64,000 bases of DNA from DASYQD01 sp963837455 (GTDB lineage Bacteria; Acidobacteriota; Thermoanaerobaculia; Multivoradales; JAIOJS01), in assembly GCA_963837455.1 (NCBI GenBank), contig CAWINM010000002.1, positions 62,001 to 126,000 of the forward strand. Direction: 5' to 3'. A program made the translations under genes and the position numbers. Positions 34,812-43,003 of this stretch are shown in pieces (positions within the stretch are counted from its first letter, which is position 1; every line of letters begins with the position of its first letter). The notes beneath the pieces are model-generated. The model had not been told where the DNA came from. It did not search any database and saw only the letters and a program-made list of their open reading frames with translations.

Positions 34812-36032
34812 CTAGACGGCGCGCACGCGCACGGTGCGGCCGACGTAGTCGAGCATCTGCCGCAGCTGGTCGTAGTCGGGGTGGCGCAGGCGCATCCAGG
34901 CGTTCGCCATGTATCCGGCCTCCACCGGCTGGGTGGGGGTTCCCGGCGCGGGGAAGTGCGAGTCGAGGATGTGCTCGCCGAGCTCGCGCTGCACCTTGTC
35001 GAGCCCCTCGTAGGCGGCGATGCGGCCGTCGTGGTCGGGCCGCAGGTTGATCATGCCGGCGGCGAAGCGGCGGCTCAGCCGCTGCGCGGGCTGGCCGTGG
35101 ACGAGCAGGTTGCCCCACTCGCGGTAGATGTCGAAGTCGTTGGCGGCGGCGTAGAGGTCCCAGACGCCGACACCGGGGGGGCGGCACCCGATCTCCGAGA
35201 ACTTGAGCCCCCTGGGGCCGAAGAACCACTCCATGTGGGTGGCGGAGGTGCCGATGCCGAGCGCCTGCAGCACCCGCTCGCCCATCTCGCCGAGCTCGGC
35301 GTACCCCTCGGCGTCGGTGCGGTTGGTGGTGAGCAGGATGGGGGAGATCCAGCGCGTGCGCATCGCCTCGAGCACGTTGGGGTAGTAGTGCGAGATGAAG
35401 TGATGGACGACGTGGCCACCCACCGCCAGGGTGTCGAAGAACCCCTCGTGCCCCTCGATGAACTCCTCGATAGCCACCGCGTGCCCCTGCTCGAGGCCGC
35501 TCTCGCGGATCACCGACTGCAGCTGCCCCTCGTCGGCGACGCGCCAGGTGCCGGCGGCGCCGGCGGCGCTGCGCGGCTTGACGATGAGCGGGAAGCCGAC
35601 CCGGCGCGCGAAGGCCCACGCCTCGTCGCCGGTGGCGGCGCCGGTGGACTGCGCGGTGGGGATCCCCGCTCCGCGCAGCGCCTCCTTCATCGCCGGCTTG
35701 TCGCGGCACAGCCAGGCCGTCTGCACCGAGGTGCCGGGGATGCCGCACGCCTCGCGCACCTTGGCGGCGGTCATGATGTGGGCCTCGACGGTGGCCTCGA
35801 GACGGTCCACCCAGCCGCGCTGCTGCACCCGGCGGACGGCATCGTAGAGCCGCCCTTCGTCGCAGACGTTGGGAACCTGCTCGTAACCCGCGAGCCAGCG
35901 GTGGAGGTCCTGCCCGAGCGCCTCCGCCGGCGCCTCGCCGATGCCGGTGACATGGGCTCCCGCCTCCACCAGGCCGCGCACGAACTGGCGCTGGTTGTTG
36001 GGGAACCGCGGCTCGACGAAGATGACGTGCAT
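34812..36032 (-). CDS. ATP-grasp domain protein (carboxylate-amine ligase-like)
   Basis: The 406-aa protein begins MHVIFVEPRFPNNQRQFVRG, a pre-ATP-grasp domain. The ATP-grasp fold follows with GFPLIVKPRSAAGAAGTWRV as phosphate loop, VAIEEFIEGHEGFFDTL, and the metal-binding FSEIGCRPPG. Enzymes of this fold ligate a carboxylate to an amine or thiol through an acyl-phosphate. The substrate is unknown. The ATG at 36032 gives the usual family opening, and an upstream ATG would add an unlikely basic leader. It lies 98 bp upstream of ugd on the same strand and may be cotranscribed with it. Confidence 0.85.
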   Translation of the reverse strand: MHVIFVEPRFPNNQRQFVRGLVEAGAHVTGIGEAPAEALGQDLHRWLAGYEQVPNVCDEGRLYDAVRRVQQRGWVDRLEATVEAHIMTAAKVREACGIPGTSVQTAWLCRDKPAMKEALRGAGIPTAQSTGAATGDEAWAFARRVGFPLIVKPRSAAGAAGTWRVADEGQLQSVIRESGLEQGHAVAIEEFIEGHEGFFDTLAVGGHVVHHFISHYYPNVLEAMRTRWISPILLTTNRTDAEGYAELGEMGERVLQALGIGTSATHMEWFFGPRGLKFSEIGCRPPGVGVWDLYAAANDFDIYREWGNLLVHGQPAQRLSRRFAAGMINLRPDHDGRIAAYEGLDKVQRELGEHILDSHFPAPGTPTQPVEAGYMANAWMRLRHPDYDQLRQMLDYVGRTVRVRAV

Positions 36033-36182
36033 GGGAGCTGGCGCGCCCGGGGCAAGGTGGCGCCGCTCGCCCCGCCTCGCCCGGCTACAGTGATGGGGGC
36101 TGATGCTAGCAGAAGGGGAGCGCCCGCCGGCAGCGGCTCGGCGCGCCCGGGGTGGGGTGCTCACCGCCCCCGGGCGCGGCCC

Positions 36183-36791
36183 TCAGTCGCGCAGGACCAG
36201 CTCGCCGGCGCCGAGATGGGCGTGAACGCGGAGGCTGCCCGCGCCCTCGCGGGCGAAGGAGCGGAAGAGCCCGCCCGTCTCGACGTCGAAGCCTGGGGCG
36301 GAGAGGTCGCCGCTGAGCACCGACCCGTCGACGTGCCCGTACTGCGCGGGGTCGCCGAGCTCGAGGGCGATGTCCCCGGCGTGCACCTCGACGTCCTTGT
36401 CGCCGACCACTCCCAGCACGGCGAGCTCGCCGAACGGCATGCGCAGCTCGAGGGCGGTCTGGCGCGGGATCTCGATGACGATGCGCAGCCCGTTCTTGGG
36501 CCCACCGTCGATGCTGAGCCGCGCGGCCGCCGCACGGGTTCGCGTCAAGCGCACCCGCACCTCGTCGCGGCGCGACGCGCTGGCGCCCTCGAAACGCACC
36601 GCGATGCGATCGCGATCGCTGCCCTCGACACGCACGTCTCCCGAACGCACCTGGATGCGCAGGCTGCCGCCGGAGGAGAAGTCGGCGGCGAAGTCGCCGC
36701 GCGCCGTCTCGGCGGCGGCGGGGGGTGCGAGGGCCAGCGCCGTCACGCTGGCGGCGAGGACGGCGATGCGGAGCGAGATCCTGGGTTTCAT
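36183..36791 (-). CDS. Secreted DUF4097-like adhesin-domain protein
   Basis: This 202-aa protein has a signal peptide (IAVLAASVTALALAPPAAA) and then a repetitive beta-strand region typical of DUF4097-like putative adhesins (SLRIQVRSGDVRVEGSDRD, then GELAVLGVVGDKDVEVHAGD). Such proteins form a short beta-helix or solenoid, and their function is unsettled. The ATG at 36791 follows AGGAGG with five bases spacing. It stands 150 bp downstream of the ATP-grasp gene's start region and is probably its own unit. Confidence 0.75.
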   Translation of the reverse strand: MKPRISLRIAVLAASVTALALAPPAAAETARGDFAADFSSGGSLRIQVRSGDVRVEGSDRDRIAVRFEGASASRRDEVRVRLTRTRAAAARLSIDGGPKNGLRIVIEIPRQTALELRMPFGELAVLGVVGDKDVEVHAGDIALELGDPAQYGHVDGSVLSGDLSAPGFDVETGGLFRSFAREGAGSLRVHAHLGAGELVLRD

Positions 36792-37095
36792 CGAGGCCTC
36801 CTGCGAGCCGGCGTCGGAGTCTCTGATCGGGGCAACGCCAACGGCGAGCGCCGGGGTGTTGTCGGATACTACGGGGGCGCGGTTGCGAGGTTTCGCCTTG
36901 GCGAGGTTTCGCCTCGACCCGCGGTGGAAGCTGTGCGGGTGCCCGCGCGCTCCCGCCGGCGCCGGCGCGGCGGTCGTCTCAGGGTTGCGAGCGGCCCCGA
37001 CGCCCCCCGGGGAGGCGAGCCCGGGAGGATGGCGTAAGCTCGGGCGCCCGGAGCCAGGGCGGGGCCTCGCGCTCCGCGTCCTCCGGGCCCTCGCG
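36792..37095. other. Intergenic region with a short tandem repeat
   Basis: About 300 bp between the divergent DUF4097-like and S51-like genes must hold both promoters. The only structure seen is a 14-bp tandem repeat, GCGAGGTTTCGCCT, twice around 36893–36923 with two bases between. No coding sequence with plausible codon use is seen. Confidence 0.5.
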
Positions 37096-38100
37096 ATGGA
37101 GGCCCGTCCCCAAGACACCGATGCGCCCGTGGTGGCCGGCCCCGCCCACGGCGGCGAAGGCACGGCAGAGCGCACCGTCACCCTGCTCGGCCCGCAGCGG
37201 CTCACCCCCACCCTCGTCCACGCCGTGCGCGGTGGCGGCGTCGAGGGAGAGGTGGCGGTGGTCACCGCCGGCTGGCAGGAGCGCGAGGCGGAGGTCGACG
37301 AGCTGCGCGAGCACCTCGGTGGCGGCGTCGTGAACCTGCGTCTCTACGCCCGCGCCGAGGAGGTCTTCCGCCGCGACCGCACCCTCGCTCGCGCCCACCG
37401 CCAGCGCCAGGAGCGGCTGCGGCGCATGCAGGAGCTCTACCGCCTGCGTCTCGCTCACGCCATGGAGGCGGCGCGGCAGCTGCTCACCCGCCGCGGCGAC
37501 CCCGAGGTGGTCAACCCCGAGCGCGAGTCCGCGATCGCCGCCATCCGCGAGCTCGACCGCGTCCACCTCGAGCGGGTGCGCGCCGTCCACCAGGCGCTCG
37601 AGGCCGAGCTGCGGCCGTTCGCCCGCGCCGCCGTCGCCCGCCAGCGCGACGAGCTCGGCGAGCTGCTCGCCGGCTGCGCCGCCTTCGCCGTCGCCGGCGG
37701 CCACGTGGCGCTCTTGCTCAACCGACTGCGCCTCTTCGGCCTCGCCGAGCTGGTGGGAGACAGGCCGGTGTTCGCCTGGTCGGGCGGCGCCATGGTGCTC
37801 GGCGAGCGGCTGGTGCTGTTTCACGACGACCCGCCCCAGGGCCCCGGCAACGCCGAGGTGCTGGAGGCCGGGATCGGTCTGTTCAGCGGCCTGCTGCCGC
37901 TGCCGCACGCGCGGCGCCGGCTGAGGCTCGACGATCGCCTGCGGGTCGGCCTCTTCGCCCGCCGCTTCGGCGACCTCGACTGCGTGGCGTTGGACGACGG
38001 CGCCATCCTGCGCCGGGAGGAGGGACGATGGACACCGGTGGGCGACGCCGGGGCGCGGCGGCTGCTGCCCGACGGCCACGTCGAGGAGCTCGCCGCCTGA
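37096..38100 (+). CDS. Class-1 glutamine-amidotransferase / S51-peptidase-like protein
   Basis: This 334-aa cytoplasmic protein begins with an LGPQRLTPTLVHAV strand and VAVVTAGWQEREAEVDEL, the layout of cyanophycinase/S51-like proteins. A long Arg-rich helical insert is followed by PVFAWSGGAMVLGERLVLFHDD, where the Ser of WSGGAM would be the nucleophile elbow, although the canonical GxSAGA sequence is altered. The family includes peptidases acting on unusual peptides. The specific substrate is unknown. The last codons overlap the start of the following esterase gene by four bases (CTGA), so they form an operon. Confidence 0.65.
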   Translation: MEARPQDTDAPVVAGPAHGGEGTAERTVTLLGPQRLTPTLVHAVRGGGVEGEVAVVTAGWQEREAEVDELREHLGGGVVNLRLYARAEEVFRRDRTLARAHRQRQERLRRMQELYRLRLAHAMEAARQLLTRRGDPEVVNPERESAIAAIRELDRVHLERVRAVHQALEAELRPFARAAVARQRDELGELLAGCAAFAVAGGHVALLLNRLRLFGLAELVGDRPVFAWSGGAMVLGERLVLFHDDPPQGPGNAEVLEAGIGLFSGLLPLPHARRRLRLDDRLRVGLFARRFGDLDCVALDDGAILRREEGRWTPVGDAGARRLLPDGHVEELAA

Positions 38101-39254
38101 GCCGCACCAGTGCCTCGAAGGGCCTGGCCATCCACGACCTGCTGGTCGCCTCGCCGCCGAGCGCGGAGACGATCCAGCAGTTCGTGGCGGCGCACCGCTT
38201 CCCGCTCGTCGAGGGCAGCGCCACCACCTTCCTCTACCGCGGCGCCGCCGACAAGGTGCGCCTGCGCCACTTCATCTACGGCCTCCCCTCCTCGCGGCCG
38301 ATGAAGCGGGTGGACGGTACCGATCTCTGGTACCTCGTCGAGGACGTGCCGCCGGGCTCGCGCCTCGAGTACAAGCTCGAGGTGGTGCACGGCGACGACC
38401 GGCACTGGATCCTCGACCCGCTCAACCCGCTCACCGCCCGCGACCCCTTCGGCGCCAACTCCGTCCTCCAGGCCGCCGGCTACGAGACGCCCGAGTGGGC
38501 GGTGGAGGACGCCGACGCGCGCCCCGGGCGACTCGAGTCGGTGCGGGTGCCCAGCCGCGCCTTCGGCGGCGAGCGCGAGGTGGTGCTCTACCTGCCGGCG
38601 CGCATGCGGCCGACGCGCCAGCTCGCCCTCGTCGTCGCCCACGACGGCCTCGACTACGTCCGCTACGCGAGCCTCAAGACGGTGCTCGACAACCTCATCC
38701 ATCGCCTCGAGATCCCGCAGCTGTTGGTGGCGCTCACTCAGTCGCCCGACCGCCTGCGCGAGTACGCCGGCGACCGCAGCCACGGGCGTTTCCTCACCGA
38801 GGACCTGGTGCCCTTCCTCGAGGAGCGCTTCCCGCTGCAGCGTAGCCCCGCCGGCCGCTGCCTGATGGGGGCGAGCTTCGGCGCCGTCGCCTCGCTGTCG
38901 ACGGCCTGGTACCACCCCGGCTTCTACGGCCGCCTGCTGCTGCAGTCGGGCTCCTTCGCCTTCACCGACATCGGCGAGAGCGAGCGCGGCCCCGCCTTCA
39001 AACCGGTGGTGGACTTCGTCAACGCCTTCCGCGCCGCGCCCGGCAAGCCGGTGGAGAAGATCTTCGTCTCCTGCGGCGTCTACGAGTCGCTCATCTACGA
39101 GAATCGCTCCCTGGTGCCGCTGCTGCAGAAGACCGGCATGGAGGTGCGCTTCGTCGAGGCGCGCGACGGCCACAACTGGGAGAACTGGCGCGACCGCCTC
39201 CGCGAGGGGCTGTCGTGGCTGTTCCCGGGGCCGCTGTGGATGGTGTACGAGTAG
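38097..39254 (+). CDS. Esterase family alpha/beta hydrolase with N-terminal CBM48-like domain
   Basis: The protein (about 385 aa) has an N-terminal beta-sandwich region (TTFLYRGAADKVRLRHFIYG). It continues with an enterochelin-esterase/esterase-D type hydrolase containing the nucleophile elbow LMGASFGAVASL and the C-terminal catalytic His in ARDGHNWENWRDRL. It probably hydrolyses a carboxylic ester in the cytoplasm. A start at CTG 38097 is proposed because it overlaps the upstream TGA and GAGGAG lies eight bases before it. The alternative ATG at 38028 has GGAGG upstream but would add an Arg/Ala-rich leader that is only the out-of-frame reading of the upstream gene. Operon with the S51-like gene. 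Confidence 0.85.
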   Translation: MSRTSASKGLAIHDLLVASPPSAETIQQFVAAHRFPLVEGSATTFLYRGAADKVRLRHFIYGLPSSRPMKRVDGTDLWYLVEDVPPGSRLEYKLEVVHGDDRHWILDPLNPLTARDPFGANSVLQAAGYETPEWAVEDADARPGRLESVRVPSRAFGGEREVVLYLPARMRPTRQLALVVAHDGLDYVRYASLKTVLDNLIHRLEIPQLLVALTQSPDRLREYAGDRSHGRFLTEDLVPFLEERFPLQRSPAGRCLMGASFGAVASLSTAWYHPGFYGRLLLQSGSFAFTDIGESERGPAFKPVVDFVNAFRAAPGKPVEKIFVSCGVYESLIYENRSLVPLLQKTGMEVRFVEARDGHNWENWRDRLREGLSWLFPGPLWMVYE

Positions 39255-39350
39255 GGGCAGTCGCGGTCGACGTCGGCGGCGAGGCGAGCCGCGGGGCGAC
39301 GAGCCGCGTCGGGCCTCACCGTGCCAGTCCGCGCGTCGAGCCCGCCGGCC

Positions 39351-42164
39351 TCACTGATGGCCGCGCAGCCACTCGTCGATCTCGGCGAGGGTGAGCCCGC
39401 CGGCACGGAGGTCGGGGTGCGCCGCGACCCGGGCGCGAACCTGCGTGGCGAGGGCGACGGCCTGGGCCGGGTCGCCGCCATCGGCGGCCTCGGCGCGGGC
39501 GAGGGCGAACTGCGCCTCGGCGACGCTGAACGGGCCGGTGCCGTGCATCTCGATCAGCGGCACCAGCGCCTCGAGCTCGAGGCGAGCGGTGTGGGCGTCG
39601 CCTGCCGCCAGGCGATCGATTGCCAGGCCGCTGCGCCGATCGAGGGTGTCGGGATGCTCGGCGCCCAGCGCCCGTGTCGAGATCGCCACCGCCCGCTCGT
39701 CGGCGGCCATCGCCTCTCGCGGGTGGCCGAGCGCGAGCTCGAGACCGCCGATGTTCGTCAATGACAGCGCGACCTCCGGGTGGTCCCGCCCCAGCACCCG
39801 CTCGCGGATGGCGAGCACGTCGCGGTGCAGGGCGAGGGCGCCGGCGAGGTCGCCCATGGCGCGCATCGAGTTGGCGGCATTGTTGAGCGCCATCGCCACG
39901 TAGGCGTGGTCGCGGCCGAAGGCCCGCTGGAGGATGGCCGCCGCCCGCTGGTAGTCGGCCAGCGCCTCGGCATGGCGGCCGAGCCCCGCCAGCGAGCCGC
40001 CGCGGTTGACCAGGCTCTCGGCGATCGACGGGTGGTCGTCGCCGTAGACCTGCCGGAGGATGGCCAGCGCGCGCTCGTGCAGCTCGAGGCCCTGCTGGAA
40101 CCGCTGGCGCGAATCCTCGACGTTGGCGAGGGCGTCGATCGAGTTGGCCTCGCTTGCGGGGTTGCGCTTGGCGAGCCGCGACTTGACCGCGATCGCCTGC
40201 TCGAGGAAGCGATGTGCCAGGTCGTAGTGGCCGAGGTCGAGCTCGAGCGCGCCGAGGTTGTGGAGCCGAACGCCGATCGGGCGCATCCCTTCGTCGAGGG
40301 GGGGCCCGCCAGGGCCGGGAGGCTCGGTGAGGCCGCGGGCGGCGAGGTTCGTCGCCAGGAGCTCGCGCATGAGGGACTCGGCCTCCGCCAGCCGCCCGGT
40401 GGTGCGCATCAGGTTGGCGAGGCCGTTCTTCGCCTCCAGCGTCTCGGCAGCGGTGGGCCCGCGGGCGGCGCTCAGGATGGCGATGGCACTGCGGAACAAC
40501 GGCTCGGCGCGCGCGAACTGGTTGCGGTCGAGCAGCACCGAGGCGAGATCGGAGGTCACCACGCCGTAGGCGGTGGGGTCGCTCGCCTCGAGCCGTCGGC
40601 GCAGCCGCAGGGCGCTCTCCAGCTCGCTCGTGGCCTGCTCGTAGAGGCCGAGGTTCTGGTAGACGCGGCCGATCGCGTGCAGCAGCCGCGCCTGGATCTC
40701 CGGCTTGCCGGCCAGCTCGCCGGCCACCCGCTGGGCGCCGCGGTCGAGGATCTCGCGCGCGGTGAGGCTGGCGCCCTCGCCGCTCTCCGGGTCGGCCACC
40801 TTGAAGGTGCCGACCAGGAAGTCGGTGACCGCGGTGGCGGCGTCGCGCTCGCGCTGCGCGGCATCCCGTTCGCGCTGGGCGGCGTCGCGTTGCCGGGCCG
40901 TCTCGGCGAGCTGGAGAGCCAGCAAGACGCCGAAGGTGGCGACCAACAGCACGAAGGCGACCGCCGCGGCAAAGGCCAGCCGGTGCCGCCGCACCAGCTT
41001 GCCGAGGCGGTAGCCGCGCGATCCCTTGCGGGCCTCGACCGGCAGGCCGGCGAGGAAGCGCTCGACGTCGGCGGAGAGCGCGCCCGCAGAGCCGTAGCGC
41101 TCGCCCGGCTCCTTGCGCATCGCCTTCATCACCACCGCGTCGAGATCGGCGTCGACGCGCCGATCGCGACCGGGGGTGGCGCGGGAGTCGCCGCTCGGCG
41201 CGCGGGGGATGGTGCTCGGCCGCGGCGGGTCGGTGTCGCAGATGGCGGCGGCGAGCGCCGCCGGGGAGGCGCTCGACTGCGGGTAGGGCGAGCGGCCGGT
41301 CAGCAGCTCGTAGAGCAGCACGCCGAGCGAGTAGACGTCGGTGGCGGTGGTGATGGCCTGGCCGCGCACCTGCTCGGGCGAGGCGTAGCGGGGGGTGAGC
41401 GGCGACTCGCCCTGGCGCGTCTCGAGCAGGCTCGCCGCGTCCTCGGGGTCGAGCAGCTTGGCGATCCCGAAGTCGAGCAGCTTGACCTCCCCGCCGGGAT
41501 CGACGAGGACGTTGCTCGGCTTGAGGTCGCGGTGTACTACCAGGTTGCGGTGGGCGTACTCGACCGCCTCGCAGACGGCGACGAAGAGGCGCAGCCGCGC
41601 GGTGACCGACAGCTCGTGCTCCTCGCAGTAGATGTCGATCGGCACGCCGTCGACGTACTCCAGCACCAGGAAGGGCGCGCCGCCGGCCATCTCGCCACCG
41701 TCGAGCAGCCGCGCGATGTGCGGGTGCGAGAGACGGGCGAGGATCTGGCGCTCCTGCCGGAAGCGGGCGAGGGCGGCCGCCGAGGTGAAAGCGCCGAGGT
41801 TGAGCCGCTTGAGCGCCACGCGCTGGTCGTACTGTCCGTCGGCCCGTTCGGCAAGGTAGACCGAGCCGAAACCGCCCCGGCCGAGCTCGGAGACCAGCCG
41901 GTAGGAACGCTCGCCCGACACCGTTGCCCCGAGCGTCGACACCGCCTCGTCGAGGGTGGTGCGGGGCAGCGGCTCCAGTGCCGGCGCCGAGGCGGCGTCG
42001 AGGCGCAGCAGCTCCTCGACGGCGGCGCGCAGAGAGGCGTCTCCGGCGCAGCGGGTGTCGAGAAACCCCGGCCACTCGGCAGCTGGCAGCGCGAGCGCCT
42101 CCACCAGCAGCGCCTGCACCCGCCGGGCGCGGTCCAGGGGGTCATGCGTCGGCGGGTCGCTCAT
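39351..42164 (-). CDS. Serine/threonine protein kinase with C-terminal TPR domain
   Basis: The 937-aa protein is a PknB-type eukaryotic-like kinase. The glycine loop is GRGGFG (95–100), Lys119 is in VALK, the catalytic loop is HRDLKPSN (211–218), DFG is at 231–233, and the APE-like element is YASPEQV. A single membrane helix around AAAVAFVLLVATFGVLLAL (about 395–420) separates it from a periplasmic array of 8–10 TPRs of the kinesin-light-chain type (GRVYQNLGLYEQATSELESA, NIGGLELALGHPREAM). This kinase-TPR layout is common in Acidobacteriota and myxobacteria and is normally paired with an ECF sigma gene. Here only the stump of such a gene remains, overlapping the kinase start (ATGA). Confidence 0.93.
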   Translation of the reverse strand: MSDPPTHDPLDRARRVQALLVEALALPAAEWPGFLDTRCAGDASLRAAVEELLRLDAASAPALEPLPRTTLDEAVSTLGATVSGERSYRLVSELGRGGFGSVYLAERADGQYDQRVALKRLNLGAFTSAAALARFRQERQILARLSHPHIARLLDGGEMAGGAPFLVLEYVDGVPIDIYCEEHELSVTARLRLFVAVCEAVEYAHRNLVVHRDLKPSNVLVDPGGEVKLLDFGIAKLLDPEDAASLLETRQGESPLTPRYASPEQVRGQAITTATDVYSLGVLLYELLTGRSPYPQSSASPAALAAAICDTDPPRPSTIPRAPSGDSRATPGRDRRVDADLDAVVMKAMRKEPGERYGSAGALSADVERFLAGLPVEARKGSRGYRLGKLVRRHRLAFAAAVAFVLLVATFGVLLALQLAETARQRDAAQRERDAAQRERDAATAVTDFLVGTFKVADPESGEGASLTAREILDRGAQRVAGELAGKPEIQARLLHAIGRVYQNLGLYEQATSELESALRLRRRLEASDPTAYGVVTSDLASVLLDRNQFARAEPLFRSAIAILSAARGPTAAETLEAKNGLANLMRTTGRLAEAESLMRELLATNLAARGLTEPPGPGGPPLDEGMRPIGVRLHNLGALELDLGHYDLAHRFLEQAIAVKSRLAKRNPASEANSIDALANVEDSRQRFQQGLELHERALAILRQVYGDDHPSIAESLVNRGGSLAGLGRHAEALADYQRAAAILQRAFGRDHAYVAMALNNAANSMRAMGDLAGALALHRDVLAIRERVLGRDHPEVALSLTNIGGLELALGHPREAMAADERAVAISTRALGAEHPDTLDRRSGLAIDRLAAGDAHTARLELEALVPLIEMHGTGPFSVAEAQFALARAEAADGGDPAQAVALATQVRARVAAHPDLRAGGLTLAEIDEWLRGHQ

Positions 42165-42265
42165 CGCTCGGTGGGCGCGTCCTCCCGCAGCAGCTCGCGG
42201 GCGAGGAGGGCCGGCGTCGCGCGCCACTCCCGCCGCACCGTGGAGAGCGAGAGGTCGAGCACGAG
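42161..42265 (-). pseudogene. C-terminal stump of ECF sigma factor (region 4)
   Basis: About 34 codons on the minus strand read LVLDLSLSTVRREWRATPA and then LLARELLREDAPTER, ending in a TGA that overlaps the kinase ATG. The segment SLSTVRREWRATPALL is the recognition helix and tail of the ECF sigma factors that precede kinase-TPR genes. Upstream in the frame the sequence no longer resembles sigma region 2. The rest of the gene was replaced, apparently by DNA belonging to the divergent PstS-like gene. Confidence 0.6.
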
Positions 42266-42521
42266 CGGATTGTACGCGCGCTGCGCTCTCACTTCGATGC
42301 AGTCGGTAATCTCCCTCGTAAGGTCGCCCTGCCAGGATCCCCCGCAAGCAGATCCAGTCGATGCAGTCGCTCGCACGGAGGGCAGACCCGTGGCCGCAAG
42401 TGGACGTCCGCTGAAGGATCCGGCTACCTCTCGAGGTTCCAGCGAGTCTCGCTCTGCCGCCAGCCGCGGCGGGCCCGCCACGGGCTGCGGGACGTTTCGC
42501 CGGGTCCGCGCCTACCCGCGC

Positions 42522-42965
42522 CTGTTCCGCGCCTTGTGCTGGGTCCCGCTGGTCGTCCTGCTCGGCGGCGCGATCGGCGTCTCGGCGGCCGCCGACGAGC
42601 CCCCCGGCTACAAGGTGATCGTGCACGCGTCGAACCCGATCGACGCGCTGTCGCGCGCGCAGCTGTCGCTCTACTTTCTCAGGAAGTCGCGCTCCTGGCC
42701 GTCGGGCCGCCCCATCGCCGCGGTCGATCTCGAGAAGGGCTCGCCTACCCGCGCTGCGTTCTCGCAGGACGTGCTCCACAAGTCGGTCGCCGAGGTGATC
42801 GCCTACTGGCGGCAGCAGATCTTCGCCGGGCGCGCCGTGCCCCCCGCCGAGAAACGTGGTGACGCCGAGGTGGTCGCCTTCGTGGAGGCCAACGAGGGGG
42901 CGATCGGCTACGTGTCGCCGAACGCCGCCATCGCCGCGGCCAAGATCGTGAAGGTCAGCGAATGA
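42522..42965 (+). CDS. PstS-like periplasmic phosphate-binding-domain protein
   Basis: This protein of about 147 aa has a signal peptide (LVVLLGGAIGVSAAADE) and a short PBP-like domain: YKVIVHASNPIDALSRAQLSL, then FLRKSRSWPSG, AAVDLEKGSPTRAAFSQDVL and EGAIGYVSP. The family is related to PstS but is much shorter, like the small PstS-like proteins found next to TonB receptors. The start is uncertain: no ATG or GTG precedes the signal peptide in frame, and CTG 42522 or TTG 42534 are possible. Its stop overlaps an ATG of the TonB-receptor gene, so the two are translationally coupled. Confidence 0.75.
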   Translation: MFRALCWVPLVVLLGGAIGVSAAADEPPGYKVIVHASNPIDALSRAQLSLYFLRKSRSWPSGRPIAAVDLEKGSPTRAAFSQDVLHKSVAEVIAYWRQQIFAGRAVPPAEKRGDAEVVAFVEANEGAIGYVSPNAAIAAAKIVKVSE

Positions 42966-43003
42966 TCGCCCTGGTGCAACGCGCGCCTAGGAGGAACCGG
43001 CCC

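Noticed and set aside
36893..36923. Tandem 14-bp repeat as a possible operator array
   Set aside because: Two copies only. It may be slippage, with no other sign of regulation.
38028..38096. ATG at 38028 with GGAGG upstream as start of the esterase
   Set aside because: The extra residues are an Arg/Ala-rich reading of the upstream gene in another frame and do not look like protein. The CTG at the stop overlap has better support.
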